This document shows, piece after piece, positions 1-7,555 of a DNA stretch of 10,888 bases; position 1 is the first letter of the stretch; each line of letters begins with the position of its first letter. Below the pieces are notes generated by a model that ran no database searches, had not been told where the DNA came from, and saw only the letters and a list, made by a program, of their open reading frames with translations. The translations under genes and the position numbers were made by a program. This DNA is from Moraxellaceae bacterium (GTDB lineage Bacteria; Pseudomonadota; Gammaproteobacteria; Pseudomonadales; Moraxellaceae), in the NCBI GenBank assembly GCA_014378805.1, contig JACMMY010000097.1, positions 1 through 10,888 of the forward strand, written 5' to 3'.

Positions 1-65
1 CTCGTTCACGACAATCTTAAAAATGGCTACAAAAACTGAATTTAGGGGTAACTCAGATTATTGCT

Positions 66-84
66 AAAAAAAACTTACGGCAAG
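66..84 (-). terminator. Weak candidate terminator after hrpA
   Basis: Read on the minus strand, a short hairpin (CTTGCCGTAAG, three Watson-Crick pairs plus one possible G-U pair) lies about 20 nt past the hrpA stop and is followed directly by eight T residues. The T tract is typical of an intrinsic terminator, but the stem is far too short to be convincing. The 102 bases left of hrpA hold nothing else that I can support. Confidence 0.25.
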
Positions 85-102
85 AAATTGTTACAATATA
101 AA

Positions 103-3100
103 CTATCGCTTAGTTTCTACCGCTTGCCAGAGTTTGTCTAGTCTTGTTGGTGACACAGACGTACGTGTTTTCATCGGTTGAGCGAACAATGAAATACGTA
201 ACTCTTCAAGCAACCAACGAAATTCAGCAACTTCGGCCTCGCTATCACGACCTTTTAAACGCTGCATGAACGGCTGTAAGACTTTCACACTGTCATGATC
301 TTTGCTTAAGCTGTTCGGCAAACGCTCTAAACGCAGCTCTAACGCTTTTAAATAACGCGGATATTGCCGCCAATGCTCTGTATCGATCCGATAGACAAAA
401 TCATTTAAATGCAACGCATCCAACTGATCTTCGACATCATCCATATTTCGCCCAAAGACATTTTGGTCTAACGTTAACAACTGGCGACGTATCACTTGCC
501 ACGAGACAAAAATCTCTGTGAGTTCTTTGAGAACCTGTTGCCCTGTCGCCAAGAACTTGGGTTTATCTTGTGCAAGCATGACATCAAATTCAGCACGACT
601 CATTGGCAGCTTTTGAAAGGTTGCATCTAAAGTTGCACGAATGAGTAAATTCTCTAGCGCAATTTGATTTCCCAGCGGTGCAAAGGTCAGAATTAGTGCT
701 TTGGGCAATTGTTTCTTCAATTGCTTGCCCAAATCTGTTACTTGTAACGATAATAAATGCAACACACCCTGTCGATGTGCCAGACGAGCCGTTTTTTCAT
801 CGGTAAAAATCTGAATGGAAATAGCACTTTCCGAAGCGCCTTCTTTTACAGGAACCAGCGCTTGATATTGACTGACCTGTAAACCTGAAATCATTCGTGT
901 ACTTTCAAAATTAAAACGCTCAGGAAAAGTCGTAATCGCGCCTGTTTTTTCGGGTTGTGTTCCTGCAAGTGGCGTCGTCGTTTGCGCTTTGCATTTTGCC
1001 AATAAATCATTTAAATCACGCCCTTTGGCAATGACTTGCTTACGCTCATTCATCACTTCGATCATTGGACGTAAAAACAAGGGGATCGTTGTGAAATCAA
1101 AGCTATCGACTCGAATGTCATGCATATTCAACACACGGACAATTTCACTGGCAATACTTGAACCCGACTGAATATTTAGATCAACATAAATACGATCTGC
1201 GGTATCAGGAATCGGTACCAATTTACGACGTTGCTCTTTCGGCAGCGACTTGAGCAATGCCTCGACCAAATCAAAACGCCAGCCTTGAATTCCCCAAGAC
1301 AGTGCATTCGCATCAAGCTGCGGCAGCGCTTGCACAGGAATCGTCAGAATCGCGCCGTCATCATCACCCGCAGGATTAAACACATAACGTGTCGGCAATG
1401 TCAGCTTGCCAACTTGAAATCGCTCAGGAAACGCATCCGTATCTGGCACAGAGTCCGCAAGAATATCGACTTCAGTGAGATACAAGAACTTAGGCTTCGT
1501 CTTCTCAACTTCACCGCGCCAATCTTCAAATGCACGCCGACTGGCAATCGCCTCAGGCACACGCGTTTGGTAAAATGTATATAACGTCTCTTCATCAACC
1601 AATAAATCACGACGACGCAGCTTATCTTCGACACGCTGTACATCTTCGAGCATTTGCACGTTGTGCTTTAAAAACGGCGGCGTGACGCCCAATTCAGCAG
1701 TGACTAAGCCATCACGCAAGAAGATTTCATGCGATTCAAGTTGGTTAATTTTTTCATAATTCACCAACTGGCGTGCTTGAATGATTAAACCAAAGAGTGA
1801 AATTTGCGCATAAGCATTCACCAATCCTGGTTTCTTCGCCCAATGCGGCTCAAAATAATGATATTTGAGCAATCCACGCGCCGCTGAAATAATCCATTCA
1901 GGCTCAATTTTGGCAAGCTGGCGCATAAACACTTGGCTGGTTTCGACAATTTCAAACGACATCACCCAAGCGGCATTGGCACGATTCAATGTACTTGAAG
2001 GAAAGATGCGCGTTTTTTGTTGGCGCACTGCCATGTACTCGTTTTTCTGATCGGTCTTTTGTGCGACGAAAGACAGTAATCCAGTTAATAATGCACGATG
2101 CAAATTTTCATAATTGGCTGGACGTACATAGCCCTCTGGATCAGGAATAACAACGGCTTGCTTTGTGTTACCTGTAACGTATTTATTAATTTTCTCATCG
2201 AAAATCTTGGTTTCGTTAAAGGATAGCTTTAGCTGTTCCGCCAAATCCAATAATTGCTTATGGGTTTGCTTCCATTCACGAATACGTAACCAACTCAAAT
2301 AATGCTGTTTAGCAAAATTACGTCGTTGGTTCTCAGTCAACTCGCCTTTTTGTTCAGCTAAAACTTTCCAAAGTTTGGTATAGAATAAGAAATCAGAATC
2401 TTTTTCTTTAAACAGCGCATGTTTTTGATCTGCTTGGGTTTGTTTATCAGCAGGGCGTTCACGTGGATCTTGTACCGACAGCGCGCTAACGATAATGAGC
2501 GTGTCATGTAACACCCCAAAGTGCGAACCTGCCAAAATCATGCGTGACAAACGCGGATCAATCGGCATTTTTGCCATTTGTTGACCAATTGGCGTGAGCG
2601 CCTTCTCGCCTTCAACCAATGCACCGAGTTCAACGAGTAACTTCGTACCATCATTGACCAAACGATAATCAGGTGGCTCAATAAACTCAAAATCATCAAA
2701 CGTACCGAGTCCAAGATTTGCCATTTGCAGCAAAACAGACGCAAGATTGGTACGACGAATTTCTGGTTCAGTAAATTCAGGACGCCCTAAGAAATCTTGT
2801 TCGCTATACAGTCGAATACACACACCCGCGGCAATCCGTCCACATCGCCCTTTGCGCTGGTTTGCAGCCGCTTGGCTAATCGCCTCGATCGGCAAACGCT
2901 GCACGCGCGAACGATAGGAATAGCGCGAAATCCGCGCAAAACCAGAATCAATTACATAATGAATATTGGGAACAGTCAACGCCGTTTCAGCGACGTTGGT
3001 CGCAATAATAATTCGCCGACCTTTACCCGATGGATTAAAAATCCGTTGTTGTTCATTCAGCGCCAAACGCGCATAGAGTGGCAAAATCTCGGTATGCTTT

Positions 3101-4125
3101 GGCCCATATCGATTTAACGCTTCTTGCAGCTCACGAATCTCAGCTTCGGTGCTGGCAAAAATTAGAATATCGGCTTTTTGTGAATTGCCTTTATTGGTTG
3201 CATCTATATAACACTCTTCAACAGCGGCAACGACCGCACGCGGCAAGTTTTCCTCGAAATTATCAAACTCATCATCATCACTGCCACCGACAGGCAGATC
3301 CGAAATCGGACGATAACGCACTTCTACAGGAAAGCTACGGCCTTCTACGGTAAACACTGGCGCGTTATTAAAATAACGACTAAAACGATTCACATCCAAT
3401 GTTGCTGAAGTAATAATGACTTTTAAATCAGGACGTTTCGGCAATATCTGACGTACATAACCCAAAATAAAATCAATATTTAAACTACGTTCATGTGCCT
3501 CATCAATAATCAGCGTATCGTATTTCGTTAGGAAACGATCATGCGCCAGTTCAGCCAGCAAGATTCCGTCGGTCATTAATCGAATAAACGCGTTGTTATC
3601 GCCTGTTTCATTGAAGCGAACTTTAAAACCAACCGATTTACCCAGCGGTTCGCCCAATTCTTCTGCAATCCGCTGCGACACGCTCCGCGCAGCAAGACGA
3701 CGTGGCTGCGTATGTCCAATCAAACCCGTCAAACCACGTCCAGCAAGCAAAGCCAGCTTCGGTAATTGCGTCGTTTTCCCTGAACCCGTTTCACCTGCGA
3801 CGATAATGACCTGATTTTTTTCAATGGCTTCGATCAGCACATCGGCGGATTGGCTGACTGGGAGTTCAAGATTAAGGGTAATGTTTGGCAAGCGCGAAAA
3901 ACGTGCGACCACTTCGGCGTTTGATTTTTCTAAGAGTTGTGCGTGACGTTCTTTGTCTTGTGGCTTTCCATCTTTCGGCTTTTCACCTTTGAAGCTGCCA
4001 CGCTCAAGCATCGACAAGCGATGTCGGTCGCGTGCCATGGGTAGATTTTGGATTTCTAATGGAATAACAGGTGAAGTGACTTCGGTTTGAATATGAGAAT
4101 CAGTTTGTTGCGTTTCTTGTGACAT
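103..4125 (-). CDS. hrpA: ATP-dependent DEAH-box RNA helicase HrpA
   Basis: This is a 1340-aa cytoplasmic RNA helicase of the HrpA family, close to the roughly 1300-aa E. coli protein. Walker A (GETGSGKT) is at residues 111-118, the DEAH box at 208-211, motif III SAT at 240-242 and motif VI (QRKGRCGR) at 423-430, so the ATPase/helicase core is intact. The long part after about residue 750 matches in size and position the HrpA-specific C-terminal region (DUF3418-like), a family-based assignment. HrpA proteins remodel RNA-protein complexes and have been linked to mRNA processing and ribosome rescue. The first 80 residues are polar and charged, probably unstructured. The ATG shares one base with the queD stop codon (TAATG), so translation is probably coupled and hrpA is second in a queD-hrpA operon. 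Nothing is broken in the frame. Confidence 0.96.
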   Translation of the reverse strand: MSQETQQTDSHIQTEVTSPVIPLEIQNLPMARDRHRLSMLERGSFKGEKPKDGKPQDKERHAQLLEKSNAEVVARFSRLPNITLNLELPVSQSADVLIEAIEKNQVIIVAGETGSGKTTQLPKLALLAGRGLTGLIGHTQPRRLAARSVSQRIAEELGEPLGKSVGFKVRFNETGDNNAFIRLMTDGILLAELAHDRFLTKYDTLIIDEAHERSLNIDFILGYVRQILPKRPDLKVIITSATLDVNRFSRYFNNAPVFTVEGRSFPVEVRYRPISDLPVGGSDDDEFDNFEENLPRAVVAAVEECYIDATNKGNSQKADILIFASTEAEIRELQEALNRYGPKHTEILPLYARLALNEQQRIFNPSGKGRRIIIATNVAETALTVPNIHYVIDSGFARISRYSYRSRVQRLPIEAISQAAANQRKGRCGRIAAGVCIRLYSEQDFLGRPEFTEPEIRRTNLASVLLQMANLGLGTFDDFEFIEPPDYRLVNDGTKLLVELGALVEGEKALTPIGQQMAKMPIDPRLSRMILAGSHFGVLHDTLIIVSALSVQDPRERPADKQTQADQKHALFKEKDSDFLFYTKLWKVLAEQKGELTENQRRNFAKQHYLSWLRIREWKQTHKQLLDLAEQLKLSFNETKIFDEKINKYVTGNTKQAVVIPDPEGYVRPANYENLHRALLTGLLSFVAQKTDQKNEYMAVRQQKTRIFPSSTLNRANAAWVMSFEIVETSQVFMRQLAKIEPEWIISAARGLLKYHYFEPHWAKKPGLVNAYAQISLFGLIIQARQLVNYEKINQLESHEIFLRDGLVTAELGVTPPFLKHNVQMLEDVQRVEDKLRRRDLLVDEETLYTFYQTRVPEAIASRRAFEDWRGEVEKTKPKFLYLTEVDILADSVPDTDAFPERFQVGKLTLPTRYVFNPAGDDDGAILTIPVQALPQLDANALSWGIQGWRFDLVEALLKSLPKEQRRKLVPIPDTADRIYVDLNIQSGSSIASEIVRVLNMHDIRVDSFDFTTIPLFLRPMIEVMNERKQVIAKGRDLNDLLAKCKAQTTTPLAGTQPEKTGAITTFPERFNFESTRMISGLQVSQYQALVPVKEGASESAISIQIFTDEKTARLAHRQGVLHLLSLQVTDLGKQLKKQLPKALILTFAPLGNQIALENLLIRATLDATFQKLPMSRAEFDVMLAQDKPKFLATGQQVLKELTEIFVSWQVIRRQLLTLDQNVFGRNMDDVEDQLDALHLNDFVYRIDTEHWRQYPRYLKALELRLERLPNSLSKDHDSVKVLQPFMQRLKGRDSEAEVAEFRWLLEELRISLFAQPMKTRTSVSPTRLDKLWQAVETKR

Positions 4126-4727
4126 TAAACATCTACTCTCACACTGTGTTCGACGTGCGGATTTGCAAAGCCCACGCCATTTTTCATTTTTTCAAACATC
4201 TGCGGATCAGTCCATTCGATTTGAACTTGTTCTGAGAACTCAAAATCAGCCAGTCTTAAAACGCCCATTTGTTCATTTTCAACGTCAGCACGGAAACATT
4301 GGGCGTAACCTGTTGCGGTTTCATGAACGATGACCGAATGTACAACCACATCGCCTTCCCCGTTTTGGGTGATGGTTTGACGTAGAATCGTATCAGCTAG
4401 GAAAAAGAAGAAGCGCGAAAACTGTTCAGCCGAAGGTGAAACTGGCAATGAAATCCAACGCGCGCTATACTGTTTGCAAGCATCAATATAACCAGCATCA
4501 TCTTGATTCCAAAAACAAATTGCATGATCGAAGCTATCGATCAAGTCTCGAATATGACCTTTTAGCAGTCCAAAATCATAGACCATCTGACCATGATCCA
4601 GACGATTCGCTTCCAAGATCAATTCCACTTGATAGCTGTGTCCATGAATCGAACGGCGACAACGATCACTCGTACAGTTACGCACGATATGGGCATTTTC
4701 AAACTTAAAGAGCTTGCGGATCAGCAT
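4125..4727 (-). CDS. queD: 6-carboxytetrahydropterin synthase QueD-like (PTPS family)
   Basis: This is a 200-aa protein of the 6-pyruvoyl-tetrahydropterin synthase/QueD fold. QueD converts dihydroneopterin triphosphate to 6-carboxytetrahydropterin on the way to queuosine in tRNA. The zinc ligands are visible as H13, H28 and H30 (motif HGHS). A probable catalytic Cys is C23, the D66-H67 pair fits the catalytic Asp/His, and E135 (VHETATG) fits the pterin-binding Glu. Keeping Cys and lacking the Glu swap argues against a PTPS-III folate enzyme. It is longer than the roughly 120-aa E. coli enzyme, with extra sequence at about 71-95 and a C-terminal extension after about 145. The ATG has no strong Shine-Dalgarno. 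A sigma-70-like promoter lies about 45 nt upstream. Its stop codon overlaps the hrpA start. The family is secure; the exact substrate is inferred. Confidence 0.88.
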   Translation of the reverse strand: MLIRKLFKFENAHIVRNCTSDRCRRSIHGHSYQVELILEANRLDHGQMVYDFGLLKGHIRDLIDSFDHAICFWNQDDAGYIDACKQYSARWISLPVSPSAEQFSRFFFFLADTILRQTITQNGEGDVVVHSVIVHETATGYAQCFRADVENEQMGVLRLADFEFSEQVQIEWTDPQMFEKMKNGVGFANPHVEHSVRVDV

Positions 4728-4771
4728 AGTTTTGACGGCTTTGATTTTGGTGTACGAGAATGAAAGGTTAG

Positions 4772-4799
4772 ATTATACGTTGTTCTGACCATTGGTGAA
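4772..4799 (-). promoter_or_regulatory. Candidate sigma-70 promoter for queD-hrpA
   Basis: On the minus strand there is a perfect TATAAT (4772-4777) and, 16 bp upstream, TTCACC (4794-4799), which matches four of six bases of TTGACA. Transcription would start near 4765 and give a leader of roughly 38 nt before the queD ATG, too short for a riboswitch. It sits in the 74-bp gap after the HINT gene, which would free queD-hrpA from upstream transcription. The assignment is by inspection only. Confidence 0.6.
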
Positions 4800-4801
4800 A
4801 C

Positions 4802-5731
4802 TTAGGATATGTTTGCAGATGCGTCATGTATCCACAAACCTAATTTACCAATAAAATAAGTATGATAGTCCTCCACCTCAATGTTATATACATAATCATT
4901 TGCATATAATGGATTTACTTTCGAGCTTTCGACCGTTTCAATTTTTACTTCGCTGGTTCTAAGCTTAAAGTTAGGCTTATCATTAATAAGTTTTTTTAGT
5001 AGTTCTTCGCCATATATATGCAGTGCACGACGGCGAGAAAAATAAAAACGACCAAATTCAACCAAAGGTTGAGGAATATTGTTTTCTGAAATGAACAAGT
5101 CAAAATTAAGGCGTTCATCATCCTCATACATCATCAATTCGGCTACATTATATTCCTGAATCACTCCGCTGCGCGTATCCCATACACTCCTCGGATCAGT
5201 TGTAGAAAACCCTTCATACAAAAGTCCATCTATATCAGTGGTGATTAACGAAAACGTATTGCCAGCCATGGTACATGTTGCATTTTCCCCACCAATCAGT
5301 CTTAACTCCATATCTTCGTGTAAAAAATCTATTCGCTGCCACCCTACTTGTTCATCAGGTGATATTTCCGTGCAAGTGCCACCTAAATCTTCACTTGCCC
5401 AACTTACCCTATCAATCCAAATAAATTTATCACGTGCAACTAAAAATTCTTCTGAAATAGTTCCAGCAGGAAACTTAGAGGGATTTCCGCTCCAAAAATC
5501 CCAGTCTTTATTTCTTAGGGAATTTACAACTCCTAAAAGCTGTATCCGTTTATTCTCGTCTGATTTAAACGTCCTTGTTACCCTTTTATAGGTATTAGGT
5601 GCATTAGGATCACTATTCGGTTTTGATAGCACAAAATCCCCAACTTTAAGCTGCTCAATCGGCACTAATCCTTTATCCGTATGAACTAAAGTCCCTGCCA
5701 CAAAACCAGATTGTTGATCGAATTGACTCAT
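4802..5731 (-). CDS. Stand-alone HINT (Hedgehog/intein) domain protein, catalytic residues degenerate
   Basis: This 309-aa protein is made almost wholly of a HINT fold of the kind found in bacterial polymorphic toxins. The N-terminal block is at residues 10-36 (FVAGTLVHTDKG, then IEQLKVGDFVLSK). The C-terminal blocks are at 281-303 (VYNIEVEDYHTYFIG, ending LWIHD). Between them lie about 180 residues that I do not recognise. The residue where the splicing Cys should precede FVAGT is Gly9. The block B TxxH equivalent (residues 99-102) reads ARDK, and the usual terminal His-Asn is His302-Asp303. Autoprocessing is therefore probably lost. There is no signal peptide, N-terminal secretion domain or C-terminal toxin domain. 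The start is 31 nt after vapC, with an in-frame stop seven codons upstream; AAGGA abuts the ATG and AGAG lies 9 nt away. Three sampled lines gave about 28-37% GC, against about 50% in hrpA and 47% in vapC, hinting at horizontal origin. The role is unknown; it may be a toxin remnant. Confidence 0.82.
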   Translation of the reverse strand: MSQFDQQSGFVAGTLVHTDKGLVPIEQLKVGDFVLSKPNSDPNAPNTYKRVTRTFKSDENKRIQLLGVVNSLRNKDWDFWSGNPSKFPAGTISEEFLVARDKFIWIDRVSWASEDLGGTCTEISPDEQVGWQRIDFLHEDMELRLIGGENATCTMAGNTFSLITTDIDGLLYEGFSTTDPRSVWDTRSGVIQEYNVAELMMYEDDERLNFDLFISENNIPQPLVEFGRFYFSRRRALHIYGEELLKKLINDKPNFKLRTSEVKIETVESSKVNPLYANDYVYNIEVEDYHTYFIGKLGLWIHDASANIS

Positions 5732-5762
5732 ATCCTTGATCTCTATTTTTTATAAAATTTAA

Positions 5763-6176
5763 CTACGTCCCAAGAGTCACCAACAACTCATTAGGCTGAT
5801 AAACAGGGATTTTTGCCAGTTTAAAATCTCGAGGATTACGGGTTACAATCGCGTCCAACCCAGCATGTGCTGCCGCGCAATACAACACCGCATCCTCAAA
5901 ATCACCAAACTGAGATGCAAGTGCCGACTCAATTACCGTCCGATTCACCGCAGCCACATCAAATACACGCAACAACATCGCTAAATGCGTATGCGCCTGA
6001 TCCTTACCCACAGTTTTACTCGCCAAATAAAACAACGTTGTCACTGTACTTGCACACAAATATCCAGAAATTTCACCACGCTCAACACACGACATAAGAT
6101 CAGCCGAGGCATGTACAAACGGCTCTCGACCAAGCAACACATCCAAAATAATGTTGGTATCGAATAAAACTCTCAC
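5763..6176 (-). CDS. vapC: PIN-domain toxin, VapC-like (PIN_3 type)
   Basis: This 137-aa protein spans a complete PIN domain, the fold of VapC endoribonucleases that cut tRNA or rRNA with metal ions held by acidic residues. Visible active-site candidates are D6 (FDTN), D95 within DFEDA (92-96), and D108 or D117 in the DAIVTRNPRDF segment. The TRNPRDF motif and the ending IPVYQPNELL are typical of the PIN_3 subgroup. The start overlaps the antitoxin's last 4 bases (ATGA), the classic arrangement of a type II toxin-antitoxin pair with antitoxin first. It has no promoter of its own and should be repressed through the antitoxin. The frame is intact and the acidic residues are present, so it is probably active. 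The RNA target cannot be told from the sequence. Confidence 0.9.
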   Translation of the reverse strand: MRVLFDTNIILDVLLGREPFVHASADLMSCVERGEISGYLCASTVTTLFYLASKTVGKDQAHTHLAMLLRVFDVAAVNRTVIESALASQFGDFEDAVLYCAAAHAGLDAIVTRNPRDFKLAKIPVYQPNELLVTLGT

Positions 6177-6463
6177 AGGCTCTTATTCCCTAAATACTTA
6201 TCTTCGAGGTATTTATAATAATCTGCCTCATCCACGACTGCGGAAGCGAGAACACCTTTAAGCGCGGATGTAATCGGTGGCAGACCCGATGCTTTTGTAT
6301 TTGACACATTGGATTGCTGACCTAAAGAATCAGTATCACGTTGTTTTAGATTTAAAAAATAATCCGTCACCAATTGAGATAATGATTTCCCATGCTGCTT
6401 TGAATAGCGCTTTGCTTCAGCAATTAACTGATCTTCAAGTCTTAGCGTTAACTTTGTTTGCAT
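6173..6463 (-). CDS. vapB: VapB-like ribbon-helix-helix antitoxin (DUF6364-like)
   Basis: This small protein (96 aa from the chosen start) is the likely antitoxin of the adjacent PIN toxin. Its first 40 or so residues (TKLTLRLEDQLI, then KSLSQLVTDYF) have the strand-helix-helix pattern of ribbon-helix-helix DNA-binding domains and resemble the DUF6364 family, commonly paired with PIN toxins. The end (GLPPITSALKG, then DYYKYLEDKYL) fits the segment that wraps the toxin. A first ATG at 6469 and a second at 6463 are both possible. I chose 6463 because the Shine-Dalgarno-like AAAGGTG (6471-6477) is 7 nt from it but only about 1 nt from the upstream ATG. Antitoxins of this type usually repress their own operon with the toxin as co-repressor, and a palindrome sits over the promoter just upstream. 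Confidence 0.88.
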   Translation of the reverse strand: MQTKLTLRLEDQLIAEAKRYSKQHGKSLSQLVTDYFLNLKQRDTDSLGQQSNVSNTKASGLPPITSALKGVLASAVVDEADYYKYLEDKYLGNKSL

Positions 6464-6496
6464 GATCATTCACCTTTGGCGTACATATATTTTATT

Positions 6497-6525
6497 ATTA
6501 TACGTCTTATAAAGTTATATGGCTA
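6497..6525 (-). promoter_or_regulatory. Candidate vapBC promoter
   Basis: On the minus strand, TAGCCA (6520-6525, four of six matches to TTGACA) and a perfect TATAAT (6497-6502) are separated by 17 bp. Transcription would start near 6490, about 27 nt before the chosen vapB ATG. The -35 element lies inside one arm of the inverted repeat at 6514-6545, so a protein bound to that repeat would block RNA polymerase. The downstream HINT gene could be read from the same promoter. Confidence 0.62.
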
Positions 6526-6545
6526 TCATAAAGTAGCCATATAAC
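6514..6545. repeat. Perfect 12-bp inverted repeat with 8-bp spacer, candidate vapBC operator
   Basis: GTTATATGGCTA (6514-6525) and TAGCCATATAAC (6534-6545) are exact reverse complements around an 8-bp spacer. A short direct repeat, ATAAAGT, occurs at 6509-6515 and 6528-6534. The repeat covers the -35 element of the vapBC promoter, which fits an operator for the ribbon-helix-helix antitoxin. It also lies 32 nt past the gspK stop and could fold as an RNA hairpin, but no T tract follows on either strand, so a terminator role is less likely. Confidence 0.65.
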
Positions 6546-6577
6546 AGCTACAACATTTTATAATTTGAAAACAACAA

Positions 6578-7555
6578 CTAAGATGCTGACACTGGCGCAA
6601 CTACTGGCAACGGCGCCAAACTCCTCCGCCACACATAGACCTTCTGCCCTATCCGATAAATATCACTGGTGAGATATCGATTACGCCCACTCAAATTGAC
6701 ATTGATCTGCGCTTGAAAATAACTACTTTTTACATCCAGTAACGGCGTTAAAGTATTCTTCTTATCATCAGGAACTTTAGAAAATGCTGGGTCTGTCCAC
6801 AGCTGAGAAACCTGTTTAATCGCATCAGGATTGGCATTACGAGCAGTAATCCAAGCATTGACGGAAGCAGGAGTAATATTTTCATCCAGCGCAGCAATCA
6901 CAGGCATCGGTGCAGTATTGATATTGATCAACGAAGGCAACGGCAATGCAGTCACATAAGGTGCAATGAGCTGATAACTCTTGGTATCGAAACCACGAAC
7001 TTTCTTCAACTCATCCACTTGTCCAAACGGACGATTCGCAGCTTGATAAGCAGGTTGCTGCCCAAGATAAAAACTATTCTCTGCGCCATCTCCATCCGCA
7101 GGATTATCATCAGGATCTTGCCAATCTAATACCGCACTCGATAATGCAGGCGGCAATCCAACCTGAGTTAATAAGCGTTTGAAATACGCAATCGCCGCTT
7201 GATCAGCCTGACCATCATGGTACATATTATTGAGATTAAATTTACCAGACTGATCAATCAATTTACCCATCACCGCGCCATCCTCTACAGGATATGGCGG
7301 AATCGGTTTTGCCCAAATACTTCTTAAACTATCGACATTGGCATCATTTTGCGCGGAGGCAATGAGCAATGCTCCAAAAAGATTTTCGCCAGCCAAAGCA
7401 TACTGTAACGACTGATCTTGACGCAATAATATGCTGGTTTCACGCATCATTCGATCTTGCCGTGTGAGCAAGCCGACAGCCAAAATTGTCGCGGTGACAA
7501 CCATGAGTAGAATCGTTAATAAAGCAACGCCACGCTGCTGATGAGCATGATTCAT
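6578..7555 (-). CDS. gspK: Type II secretion minor pseudopilin GspK
   Basis: This 325-aa protein is the large tip pseudopilin of the T2SS. The prepilin leader MNHAHQQRG is cut after Gly9. The mature protein starts VALLT, followed by a hydrophobic segment (10-30) that serves as membrane anchor and assembly helix. Position +5 is Thr14 rather than Glu, a hallmark of GspK among pseudopilins. Further family signs are GKFNLNN (104-110), LDWQDPDDNPADGDGAE (143-159, an acidic stretch where metal binding is expected), YQAANRPF (170-177) and LININTAP (209-216). In the periplasm it caps the pseudopilus with GspI and GspJ. Its ATG overlaps the gspJ stop (ATGA), so the two are coupled. It is the last gene of the gspHIJK block; no clear terminator follows. 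Confidence 0.94.
   Translation of the reverse strand: MNHAHQQRGVALLTILLMVVTATILAVGLLTRQDRMMRETSILLRQDQSLQYALAGENLFGALLIASAQNDANVDSLRSIWAKPIPPYPVEDGAVMGKLIDQSGKFNLNNMYHDGQADQAAIAYFKRLLTQVGLPPALSSAVLDWQDPDDNPADGDGAENSFYLGQQPAYQAANRPFGQVDELKKVRGFDTKSYQLIAPYVTALPLPSLININTAPMPVIAALDENITPASVNAWITARNANPDAIKQVSQLWTDPAFSKVPDDKKNTLTPLLDVKSSYFQAQINVNLSGRNRYLTSDIYRIGQKVYVWRRSLAPLPVVAPVSAS

Noticed and set aside
1..39. Possible C-terminal end of a plus-strand gene entering from the left edge (12 codons then TGA)
   Set aside because: Too short to recognise; any frame at an edge stays open for this length by chance.
1231..1584. 117-codon open frame on the plus strand inside hrpA
   Set aside because: It is antisense to a well-conserved helicase C-terminal region, shows no recognisable domain and is rich in Arg, as expected of a shadow frame.
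2797..3117. 106-codon plus-strand frame inside hrpA
   Set aside because: It overlaps the helicase motif VI region of hrpA and has no protein-like features.
4728..4771. preQ1 riboswitch in the queD leader
   Set aside because: With the TATAAT at 4772-4777 the leader is only about 38 nt and has no clear C-rich and A-rich parts of a preQ1 aptamer.
4983..4997. T-rich run on the plus strand taken as a terminator
   Set aside because: It lies within the HINT coding frame and encodes Lys-Lys-Leu codons on the minus strand; no hairpin is next to it.
5238..5591. 117-codon plus-strand frame opposite the HINT gene, considered as an immunity gene
   Set aside because: It has no visible domain and no convincing ribosome site, and the HINT frame on the other strand has clear family blocks.
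6514..6545. Inverted repeat read as the intrinsic terminator of gspK
   Set aside because: No run of T follows the hairpin on either strand and its overlap with the vapBC -35 element fits an operator better; a minor RNA role cannot be excluded.
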